Origin: Plumapathes pennacea
Lineage: Eukaryota > Cnidaria > Anthozoa > Antipatharia > Myriopathidae
Reading direction: 5' to 3'
Assembly (NCBI GenBank): GCA_964036295.1
Contig: OZ038464.1
Location: 22,394,008-22,458,007, forward strand
Length of the DNA: 64,000 nucleotides
Shown: in pieces, positions 54,801-64,000 of the stretch
How the letters are laid out: each line of letters opens with the position of its first letter
Position numbering within the stretch: position 1 is the stretch's first letter
Translations under genes and position numbers: made by a program
The notes under the pieces: generated by a model
Seen by the model: only the letters and a program-made list of their open reading frames with translations
What the model was told of the DNA's origin: nothing
Databases searched by the model: none

Positions 54801-57561
54801 AAAAAAACAAACAAACAAACAATCAAACACAAACATACACCTTTGTGACTATTCTTGGCTTTCGAGATCTAAACCAGAGCTGACGTCCTATGCGTTGCGT
54901 GAAAGATGCAGCGCCAGGCAGCCAAACTATCCGCCAAGCAAAACTATCCAAGCAAAACTATCCACACAATACTGGGCGGGAAAGTCGAGGTATAAAAATG
55001 AGATACCAAAGACACAAAAACATTAGTAAGAAATCTGTAATACGAAGTCAGACGAAACTGCTACTTCAGAACGTAATTTCCCATAACGATTCCCAAGATC
55101 AACCTACCTCCAGTAATAACGCCACATCCTGGACATTCCTGGCCATCGGTCCCACGTGGTCAAGTGAATACTCACACGGACAGATGCCAGTGTAAGGAAC
55201 CAAGCCATACGTCGGTTTTAATCCCACAATGCCACACATTGCAGCCGGTACACGAATAGAGCTTCCCTGATCTCCACCAAGGGCCATGGTCACGTGACCT
55301 CCTGCCACCTGAAAGGAATAAACAGTACTCGAACATATCTCTCTCCCAATCCTTGTCTCTCTATCTCTTTTCTTTTTGTGACGGTCTCTCACCGTGTGTA
55401 AATAAAGGTGACTGAGTCACGCACTAACTCAGCGTCTCTTACCAGAGCTGCGGATCCTGAAGAAGAACCTCCCGTCATTCTTGAGTGGTCATGTGGATTC
55501 AACACTGGTCCAGTGCTCGATGTAAAACTCACAGTATCACAGCACATAGCTTCGCAGACAGCCTTACCAACAATGTGACCTCCCGCGTCCAATATCCGGG
55601 ACACCACGGTGGCGTCAACATCCGGGACATATCCTTCTAATACGCGGGACCCGACGGCCATTGGAACTCCTGCCACGCAGATGTTATCTTTGAGTGCGAC
55701 TGTTTTACCATGTAGTTTACCACTTGGTGCACCCTGTATGTCACACTTCCAGTACCTACAAAGGGAGATCACAAATCACAATGTAATCATAATATAACAA
55801 GTTTTATTTAGAAGGGCAATTTCGTTTATGTATCCGTGTGAAATAATCGATCCATGTCGCCATAACGTCGTAGTTAATTACTGTAGCAGTAATCAAAGAA
55901 GGCACTTCAAGTAAATGTATTAACCAGCATGACCACTCACGTAGGGTCGGGGTCGAGAAAGGAGCTTGGAAACAAAGGGAGTACGTTTGGCGTCTAGCTT
56001 TTTATTTCTTGTTATGTCCAAACGATGAAAAACTTTTGTTTCCACTGTACTCATACACAAAGAAACGACCACATATATTTCTTTGTTCATATATTGATTA
56101 GTACGTTGTGAAAATTTTGGGCGTGATGAAATTCTTGGTCGCCAACCAAAACTCAAAGCAATGTGTTGTTCTATTGATGAATGTTGTACCCACCATGCAT
56201 TGCAGGGGTTGTCCTCCGCCGTGGGTCGATACCCAGGAGTGCGAGGATACTTGACGGGAAGTTTGGGGTCTGGAAGCTCAGACAGTCGCTGGTAGTTTGC
56301 CTTCAATGAATCAGTGACGACCTCTGAATGGGGCAAACAAGTGACAAAATGTATTGAGAAATCTGGACACAGTTGCTTACAAGATCCCTTTATGGCATAC
56401 AAAGTGATAAATGCCTCATTCATGAGCTGTTTATATTTTTGTTATCCCCCTTTTAATACACGGCCTGGTGTAAAAGGAACTGATCTTTCCGTACAGCCTC
56501 CAGTGCCGAACATGCACGGTAAAATAGCACAACCTCGTTCCCAAGGCTTTATCTTTTGTTTTGAAATGGCCCTGGGAACGAGGTTGGGATAGCACAGAGT
56601 CCGCGTCACGCCATGATCGGTGATCACTAGAAAATTCAGAACGGTTGGAATTTACAGCGAAAATGTTAAAGAAATGGTCAAAGAAATATAAAGCGGCAAA
56701 ATCTGCCTCTGACGTCGACACCGCGGAAATACGTTTTTCGGTCGTGAACCCAGACACCGGCAGCCCAGGCTCCTGGGGAGTATAGTTGTTGCGTTACTCA
56801 AGATCACAAGGGAATCTATTGGGATTTAACGATCACGAAAAGCCATAGCATTTGATATTGAAACTCGCATTATCGTTAGGTGTTAGTTTTGTGGTCTCCT
56901 GTGTCCGTTGTGTTGATTTGAAGCCACTACGGCCAGTATTAACAGTATAATAGCGGTCAGAATTCCCTCGTAAACCCGGTGAACGCGCTACGCAATCCCT
57001 CAAAACGAGATCACCGAAGTTTCGCCTCGCTTAGGGAGGTTAGGTTTAGGTTTAGAGTTAGGATTACGTTAGGTTATCTAACCGCCATGAGCACAGCCGG
57101 CGAAACCTCTGTGATCTCGTTTTGAGGGATTGCGAAGCGTGCGCACCCATAAACCCCCGGAACAGATCGCCTGTGCAGTGGGTCCTCGGTATACTGCAGG
57201 CAGTGTGCGATTAACCGGCCGTTAATATCGCCATGATTTTCTAACAATACATCAGACCTCACAACCATGACATGGAAGATCAGAGCTGGTCTCCCGATAT
57301 AGATACGAAGTGGAACTTCCGTGAAAATAAGGATTATCACTCGAAACTGATGAAACACTCGAAGTGGAGGAAGATAGCGTGCAAGAACTCCCGAACAGAA
57401 TGGCACAGGCTATAAGATGATAAAATGTTTAAACTATTCAAACCTCGATACGCCTGTAATTCGCTGTCGTCCAAATCCAGGCCGAGACTCCGTGAAATTT
57501 CAGCCATCTTGGAGAAGCTTGGCGGATGTACTGCAGGTTCTCTAAAAACGTTTTCACCCAT
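51886..57561 (-). CDS. Amidase-signature (AS) family amidase, copy 2, 513 aa, nine exons
   Basis: Exons on the minus strand: 57561-57444, 56323-56194, 55755-55443, 55308-55108, 54774-54703, 54191-54026, 53128-53066, 52979-52701 and 52085-51886 (TAG). Sum 1,542 nt, all phases consistent. Seven exons have an identical or single-codon-different length relative to copy 1; the others differ by two or three codons. Catalytic Lys105, Ser180 and Ser204 are kept, but the residue before the nucleophile is Ser instead of Gly ([12 protein letters not shown]), an unusual change in the oxyanion region. Exon 7 and the start of exon 8 ([27 protein letters not shown]) are the most diverged, which in this family lines the substrate pocket, so substrate preference may differ. 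A possible minus-strand AATAAA lies at 51626-51631. Confidence 0.9.
53217..53240 (+). repeat. (GA)n simple repeat
   Basis: Short GAGAGA run in an intron of amidase 2. Confidence 0.85.
53540..53907. mobile_element. Dispersed repeat with G-rich/C-rich ends and internal ~40-bp motif
   Basis: It starts with a G-rich run and GGTACTCCCATATATT and ends in GCGGAACCCCCCTAC. Inside, a motif like GTCTTGAACAGGGTATCAAA occurs about five times (near 53623, 53660, 53792, 53827, 53861) at irregular spacing. Non-coding. Confidence 0.5.
56529..56589. mobile_element. Short inverted-repeat element, second copy of the CCTCGTTCCCA family
   Basis: Arms CAACCTCGTTCCCA and TGGGAACGAGGTTG surround about 32 bases. 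Same family as 10234-10317. Confidence 0.7.
56985..57145. mobile_element. MITE-like inverted repeat (about 160 bp) in intron 1 of amidase 2
   Basis: Arms contain CGCAATCCCTCAAAACGAGA and TCTCGTTTTGAGGGATTGCG with matching flanking GTTTCGCC / GGCGAAAC. The centre is a GTTAGGTTTAGG-like repeat. Confidence 0.8.
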
Positions 57562-57646
57562 GATGACCAATGTGCGATCTTTCCGGAAGTTAGAATCGCG
57601 TACGCACGTGCGAACCAAACGAGAACCACAGCTTTGCCGATCTCTG

Positions 57647-57784
57647 CTTCGGCGCGGACAACCTGGGGCGAGTGACAAACTGGAATGAGTAGTAGGGGGT
57701 GGGGGAGGAACTATTTAACTTTCGCCCTCTCCTCCCCCCACGTCGTCCTAGTTTGTCACTCGCCCCAGGTTGTCCGCGCCGAAG
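57647..57784. repeat. Perfect 35-bp inverted repeat (138-bp hairpin) just upstream of amidase 2
   Basis: Left arm 57647-57681 and right arm 57750-57784 are exact reverse complements (key block CCTGGGGCGAGTGACAAACT). The 68-base spacer has a further G-rich/C-rich stem (GTGGGGGAGGA / TCCTCCCCCCAC). The near arm begins about 86 bases upstream of the amidase 2 ATG, within its probable promoter or 5' UTR. Confidence 0.85.
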
Positions 57785-60504
57785 ATGCAGACCAGAGGTG
57801 ACCGACCTGAAACACTCGAAGACACCAAAATGCACCAGGAAACGCTAGTGAGACAGTTTTTGTTGCCATTCCGTAACACTCCTGATTAAACTTTTGCCTA
57901 TCCAAAGTACAGTTCATGGAAACTGATAGAAAATACAGTCAACTGCCTTTAACTGGACTCCGTGAGCCCAGAGTAAATGCGCTAAATTACAGAATACCCC
58001 GCACCTTGTTTTAATTTCAATGAGACCTTTCGTCTTTTCCTCGTTCTACAAAATGGATCAGTGAGATTAATCTGAACCATTGCAATCTCGTGCTAAAGTG
58101 ATCGTACGTGATCCCTATAAGTACCTACGGATATTTTTAAAGACGGAACTCAGATCAGATAACGACTTTTGAGTAGATTCATTTTGCCTGCGGGGAGGAC
58201 AGTTTCATGTCGGTTACAGCTTTTGAGTAATGCGGAAAGGTTTTTACCTAAATATCACGACATCGTTTCTCGCTATTGATCAAACAAAAATTTCGTTTTA
58301 CGACTGAAACATAAAATATATGCTGTAATCCATTGAGTTTTGCAAGTGCAGCGTTTGTAGAGCACGGACAACTTGACTACTTGACTCAAATGTAATATTG
58401 GCTGCACGTGTAATACTGCCGTAGAATAAGCCAAAACGCTTTGCTTAGTGTAATACCTTTTTGTCCGCGACCGATGCGAAAAGATGAAATGCTCAAGTTT
58501 AAGTAAAGGCATCATCATCATCACTCGCGAGTGGCTTATAGCACAGTCATGGAGTGACTTCAAAGTAGCCTCATGAAAACAAAATCTTTTTGTTTCTGAA
58601 TGGTAATTTGTTTTCACTGTGGATTTTTCACATATCGAGGCCGGCACTGTGTGGGTGCGACGTCACAACGGACCAGCCTCTGAACATATGGCGTAGTTTT
58701 GATGGAAGTCAAAACAGCAAAGTCGAGCTTGAACAAGAGCCCCAAAATTGACCGGCGTGCTAGCTGAACAGGATCGTGTACGCCGGAGTAATTCGGTATA
58801 CAGTTTGATAAGTGCAAATCAGTTTATTTGAAATATATTGACATAAATGCAGATATAGAATATAAAATATAAACTCCTTTTCCGTCTAGGACATAAGAAG
58901 GAAATACTTCCTTCCTTCCCGGACTGATTATGAGGGAACCTTTCCATGAGGCCACTGCAAAGCAAATAGGGATATGACTTGAAACTTCTGACACCCCTGC
59001 AAAGCAGCCATGCAGTACAACGTGAATCAAAACACCCAAGAATAATATTATATAATGGAAACCGCTGCGAAGTGAAATTTATCTCAAAGTGGCGTTGTTT
59101 TGCAAACAATCCGTGCAACCTTTTCTTTGCCGCTGATTATTAATTGAGCTGAGACCAGCTGGACAGCTTTATTAGAATATTATGTTTTCAATGTGCAAGA
59201 TTGATTGTGTGCAATTAGTGACAATAAAAGCTCTATTCCTGACATTTTGTGATTTTGATAGAGGAAACCCGACAAACAATTTGCTTGTATTATTGTGACA
59301 GGATGTCACTAGTTCAATGGGCAAACTGGGCTTGATCCACCGAACCTGCTGTCACCATTCCAAACATTCCTGGAGGCTTGACATTTTCAAAACGATTCAA
59401 AATGCAAACTATTCACTTTCCTGTTCTGTTCAGGTTTTATCAAAAGATGTACCAGGAAGTAGTTAACCCCGTTCTTAGATTTTGTTGAAAATCGTCTGAT
59501 TCAGTTCTGAAAGCTGAGTCCCGAGCTTATGCAGATTTCCAAACCATCCAGTGTCGAAGTGAAAATCATTTATAGTTCTCGATCCTAGCAGTGCATCAAA
59601 AAAACACAAGTTTTTCAAACTGTAAAAAAAAAAAAAAGCAGTTGCTTTTTAGCCACGCATATTTCAATTTTTGATTTCATTTTGGCTCAAATTATTCTAA
59701 AAGTAATTTGCCTGCTGAATTGTTTGGTTTGACACCTTGGGATTAGAAAAGACAAAAGCGGAGCTCACCAATAGACGGTCGATACATCGACATGATTGGA
59801 CTCGATTGTCAAATTATACATGACGCACAAGCTGCGGGGGCGTTGAGTTTGCTTGCTGGGCAAGAAAAGGAATCTCGCTTGGTCTCCGCGGGGTAAAAAC
59901 CTCCTTGAACAAATGAAAAGCATCTCTTGGATTCATGTTGTGAAATCACTCTCGTCTAATAAAAAACAAAACACGATATGTATATTTAATTTCTGGAGAA
60001 CTCGCCCTCTAAGAGAACTAAGTCACGCAATATCTGCATGACCATGTGACATGACACGCACCTACACAATATAGTTACTGGCACCAGCAGTATGAAATGT
60101 AAATGAGGATTCGTAATCCCCTCGCATCAGAGAGCCACGAGGCATATAGACTGACAGCTGCAAGCCTCAAGATCTCCCGCAGAATCGATATTGCTTTCTT
60201 GTGGCCCCAGCTGGGATATGAGCTATTCAATTAGAATTCGCTCGCTTGGACGAGACTGTGGAATTCACAGCCACTCAAAGTGCGTCTAGTTTCCCAGTGT
60301 GAACCCGTCAGCTCGACATCGCTTTACCATCAGTTCAGTGTTCGACGCGAGGATAGCATCTGTACGCGCGTGGAAGCCTACCGGATGCGTCGTTTTGCAT
60401 ATCGACCACATTTCTCGCCCGTGACGACTTTTATTATGGAGATTTGTATTTGGACAACGAACAGAAAGGATTCTTAGCAGTTTAGCATATCCGCTCTCTT
60501 CTTC
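57785..60504. other. Intergenic region between amidase 2 and the glycosyltransferase-like gene
   Basis: About 2.7 kb without a supported gene on either strand. Simple A-rich runs occur near 59620. No clear transposon ends noticed. Confidence 0.5.
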
Positions 60505-61998
60505 ATGGCTTTAATACATGTCAAAGGGCTGTGCCTCGCCATTATAGTTCGCTCGAAACTAAGGACGAAATGTGCTTACTTCATTGTTCTCCTTCTTGTT
60601 TTCTGGGTATTCCTTCATTTGAATATTAGTGAGCCTCTGAGATCACCGGCTGTCGCGTTGGACTCGAGAACCCCGGCTGACATGGCTCGTGTGTTGCGGA
60701 AACCGAAGGACAGCCAAAGGCTGATAACTGTCGAAAGAATCGATGATGACATCTATGGCAAAGGTGTCAACAGAGATTCGATCTCACCCAATGATGACAA
60801 CAGAGAAATTCAACACATTAGAAATGGACCAGGCCGTGGGTTTCTATTTGCTTTTCGCTATTACGAACAGTTGGGAAGAGCCACGGCCAATCTGATATAT
60901 TTGGCTTCGCTGGCGAAGTACAAAGATCGACAAGTGGTGGCCCCTTTCGTTAACAATTCCAGAATGTCTGGTTTGCGAGGGGGAGTGATAGCTCGACGCA
61001 GAAAACCAGCCGGTTTCCGGTTCGGAGAGTTAGATGAATATTTCGACGTTTCTCAAGTCAATGATCAACTGCAATCTCATGGGTATAGTGGTCTGGTTGA
61101 TTTTCACGACTTCGAAGTGCACTGTGAACATGAACTCGACTTAGTCGTGCATTTTCTATACGCCTCCGACGCGAGAAATTCTGCGATCGAAGACCTTGTC
61201 TCTTGGTACAAAATGAATTACACTGCGGTAAGAGAAATCTACAGAAGAGCCAGGCAAAATGGAGGCTGGGATGACTGCGCATTCATTAAAAAATCTAAGG
61301 TCGCAGAGCTGTTGGGGTTCAATGTGCGTCGATACCTCTGTGTAGATCCTGAGGTTATTACTTCTGCATACGAATTAGAGGAGAAAGTCTTCAACGGGGC
61401 CAAATGTGTAGGAGTAGTCCAATGGAAAGGGATGGGAGAGGGACGGACCCATTTTCCACTTTTTCACCATATAACTCAGCCTCTCAAGCCATCCGATCTT
61501 AGATTTAACCCTCAGCTCGTAGAACTGGCAAAGAAATTCATCCAAAAACGACTGGGAGAGAAGTTCATCGCAGTGCATGTGCGAGCTGAAAGACACCTCG
61601 TGTGGAAAGGATTGAACATTAGTTTGCGCTGTGTTCACAAGCTTGGAAGACGAGTAAGAGAAGCTCAAGCAATGCACAAGGTAACGACTCTCTTTTTAGC
61701 CTCCGATCTCACAGATCACGGCTCGGACACCATAGTGAGTGATTCGAAGTCAAGTGACCGAGCGCACTTATCCCGCGCAATTCACAAGGCTTTAAATTTC
61801 CCAACCACTTTCAGTCCGCAAGAGAAGGGTATTTACGACAAAGGAGCTGCCGCTATTGTTGAGATGAACATTCTTGCAATGGCAACGAGACTTTTTACGT
61901 TAGGCGGGGGTAACTTTCAAGAATGGGCGGTGGACCTATTCTCTCTACGAAAGAGAGCGGGAAAAACACGCGTTCATAGAATGTGTGAAATCTCTTAG
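60505..61998 (+). CDS. Intronless type II membrane protein, O-fucosyltransferase-like glycosyltransferase
   Basis: 497-aa uninterrupted ORF. A short basic cytosolic tail is followed by one hydrophobic span (about residues 23-41, CAYFIVLLLVFWVFLHLNI) and a large lumenal region, the topology of Golgi/ER glycosyltransferases. Within it, GFLFAFRYYEQLGRATANL near residue 111 resembles the start of the catalytic domain of GDP-fucose transferases. FIAVHVRAERHLVW (His358, Arg360) resembles their HxR donor-binding motif, and FLASDLTDHGSD follows as expected, as does a late GGGNFQEW region. The exact family (POFUT, FUT8-like or another GT-B group) cannot be fixed by eye, and the acceptor is unknown. 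Lack of introns suggests retroposition or an ancestral single-exon gene. Several Asn-X-Ser/Thr sites are present. Confidence 0.6.
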   Translation: MALIHVKGLCLAIIVRSKLRTKCAYFIVLLLVFWVFLHLNISEPLRSPAVALDSRTPADMARVLRKPKDSQRLITVERIDDDIYGKGVNRDSISPNDDNREIQHIRNGPGRGFLFAFRYYEQLGRATANLIYLASLAKYKDRQVVAPFVNNSRMSGLRGGVIARRRKPAGFRFGELDEYFDVSQVNDQLQSHGYSGLVDFHDFEVHCEHELDLVVHFLYASDARNSAIEDLVSWYKMNYTAVREIYRRARQNGGWDDCAFIKKSKVAELLGFNVRRYLCVDPEVITSAYELEEKVFNGAKCVGVVQWKGMGEGRTHFPLFHHITQPLKPSDLRFNPQLVELAKKFIQKRLGEKFIAVHVRAERHLVWKGLNISLRCVHKLGRRVREAQAMHKVTTLFLASDLTDHGSDTIVSDSKSSDRAHLSRAIHKALNFPTTFSPQEKGIYDKGAAAIVEMNILAMATRLFTLGGGNFQEWAVDLFSLRKRAGKTRVHRMCEIS

Positions 61999-64000
61999 CG
62001 ACGGGCGAAAATAGTTAACTTTTCTCGCGACTTTTAAAAGCGAGAAGACATCTCTGTTTACGATGGGCTATTCGCCTTGAAATTCAACTTGAGCCTAAGC
62101 AAGCACGGGGTGAAGTTCATTTACTCTACATGCACTCTTGATTGAGTGCAACTAAGATCAGCCCCGACTTTTGTTTACACACAGAGTTCTGTTCTAAGTA
62201 CTGAACAAAAGCTGCAGACTATGGAACATGCTACAAAATATGGAACATGCTACAGTAACTGTATTGTTTAGCAACACTTATTTAAATCGGGCACCAATGG
62301 GTTGTTGAAAAGAGGCTTTGGGAAAGAGATTTTAATTAAATTGGGCTAACTTGACGGCTTCATTGATTATTTCTTGGTTTCCATAGCTGCAGAAAGTAAC
62401 ATGAAGGATGTTGTTACTGGATATTATAAATTAATATGCACCTCTAAATTTTTTACTTGATTCGTTAAGCCCTTCACTGTCGTTCTCAGCGTTCAGAAAA
62501 AGAAAAAAGAAAAAAGAAAAGCTTCAGCAACAGACCGTGCCAAGTTATGTATATAAGGGAATGGTTCGACCTTCAAATTTCATCTGAAATAATTTAATTT
62601 GTCTTTCTTCGCCGGTCTCCCCGCGCAGATTCAAACCCTGCCTTCCGAAGGCTTCTGTCCCAAAGTTTATCCAGAAATATAAAAAATTATCTTGGGTTAC
62701 AGTTCGTTCGAGTGCGACTCGCGTGAGTCACGCTAATCAAGATCAATTTGCTTTTAACCACATCCACGAAGAGTTTCAGTCTTAAAAGGATAAATTCAGT
62801 GACATTGACATTGGCTGTCATTGTTCATATCTCTGGTCGGGAAGTGGAATACAATTACACATTACCTTATATTGTTTCTGATCAGTAGAGCAGATTAGAT
62901 CAGTTCTTGGCGCGGCCTATACGACCGAGTACACTCAATGCACGCGACAGAAGATTGAATAAAAATTGCATCGATAATGCGAATATTTGTCCGATTTATA
63001 CTTTGATTGAGTCCCGGCTGACCATTTGCCAGAATTACAGAATTTCTGAGTGCGGTATATGGCAAGATCAGATAAATATAAGGTTCAACTCTGCTCAAAA
63101 CAAATTAATCTTTTACCGAAAACGAGAGCCAGAGAATACAAGGACGCGTTCCATAAACTCTCTTTCTTCGTTCAAAGTGGTTCATTTGCACTAGGATACT
63201 GGCGTTGTGATGTCGCACATTTTCACTCGGCAAGTATATTGTTCGAACACTGATTGTGTGGCTCAGTATCTTAATACTCTTGTGATGGCCAGTCAAAACC
63301 AAGCAAAACAAACACGATGGAAGCGTGCGCGTATGCTGCCATAAACGACAGATAAAATTGTTAAGCTCACGCCATGGGGAACACAGGATTACAGAAAACA
63401 CTACACATCATATGGTAATCGATGAATATAAGACACTTCTGCTTGTAGTTGGCATTTCGTGACGCCACTGAAACCACATTATATGTTGTGGCTTGCAGGT
63501 CGAATTTCAATCAAAGTTTTGGTCTGAAGAGAATTTCGTCGTCTTGGAGAGGCTGTTATTTGGTAATAAGGGCCGGACAATGGAACTAGAACTAAAAAGA
63601 AGCTGCGTTTTTATGGGTGCATTTTCGATTCGATTTCGCTTTCAATGTACCTCACGTACCGATTCAAAGCAGATGCGAAAAAGTGGGTCGTTTTTTTTTT
63701 TTTTTTTTCAAAACGCTCCGTTCTACAGAAAGGTGATTTCAAACGTATCTAGTTTCTGTATAAAAGGTTAAAATTATTAAATTACGAAAAGAATCCCCCA
63801 AGGCTCCTGTGTATTGTCCAGAACGTGCCGCTTGCTAAATGCGTCAATATAATATTTAAAGCTTTTGAAAATTTCAGCTGGTGCCTAATCATCTGAACAA
63901 AATTATTCCTCTGCAAATAAAAACCCAATTACTAGCAAAATGCTGTCCGCACTTCCTGAGTGATGAACACTTTGGTGACCTATTAATCAAGTGAAGTATC
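61999..64000. other. 3' flank of the glycosyltransferase-like gene to the window end
   Basis: No gene recognised. An AATAAA occurs at 62958-62963 and ATTAAA near 62334, either of which could end the upstream transcript. A poly-T run lies at about 63691-63709. Confidence 0.45.

Noticed and set aside
63493-63771. 92-aa plus-strand ORF near the window end
   Set aside because: It begins with a non-ATG codon, includes a poly-T-encoded Phe run and has no recognisable motif.

Overview
This is a eukaryotic (animal) genomic window, most likely from a cnidarian and plausibly a stony coral. The basis is gene style (multi-exon genes with canonical GT-AG introns, a LAR-type receptor tyrosine phosphatase, a class A GPCR, intronless ENPP and glycosyltransferase genes), AT-rich introns, and many short inverted-repeat elements. 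The species cannot be fixed from sequence alone. Nothing bacterial (operons, Shine-Dalgarno sites, CRISPR) is present.

Layout. (1) 1-19133, + strand: the 3' part of a LAR-like receptor protein tyrosine phosphatase. FN3 exons are followed by a membrane-proximal module, one transmembrane exon and two PTP domains (D1 [11 protein letters not shown]2 [10 protein letters not shown]), ending with a LAR-type C-terminus. The 5' end lies outside the window. FN3 exons at 2575-5950 come from a very recent segmental duplication that also copied an intronic TTAA-flanked inverted-repeat element. One third-copy FN3 exon has been lost. A complete intronless ENPP-type ectophosphodiesterase gene (13630-15072) is nested, on the same strand, in the intron just before the D1 active-site exon. 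(2) 20937-23825, +: a two-exon class A GPCR with an NRY motif and no opsin lysine. (3) About 24.6-44.2 kb: roughly 53 monomers of a ~334-bp satellite, about 18 kb in all. It is dimeric near its left flank, has a 2,982-bp nine-monomer higher-order repeat in the core, and has divergent monomers at both edges. A ~1.77-kb Helitron-like element carrying a decayed helicase-ORF fragment interrupts it. (4) 44353-50706 and 51886-57561, both -: two intact tandem nine-exon amidase-signature genes (519 and 513 aa) resembling bacterial Rhodococcus-type amidases. (5) 60505-61998, +: an intronless type II membrane protein resembling O-fucosyltransferases. The rest is introns and intergenic DNA with many miniature inverted-repeat elements.

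The genes do not form an obvious pathway. The phosphatase, ENPP, GPCR and glycosyltransferase are all membrane or secretory-pathway proteins, but their proximity looks incidental. The amidases are a local duplication: seven of nine exons have equal length, and both catalytic triads are kept. The most notable structures are the satellite with nested periodicities, the splice-site-like minisatellite and duplicated exons in the phosphatase, the partial duplication of its active-site exon, and the tandem bacterial-like amidases.
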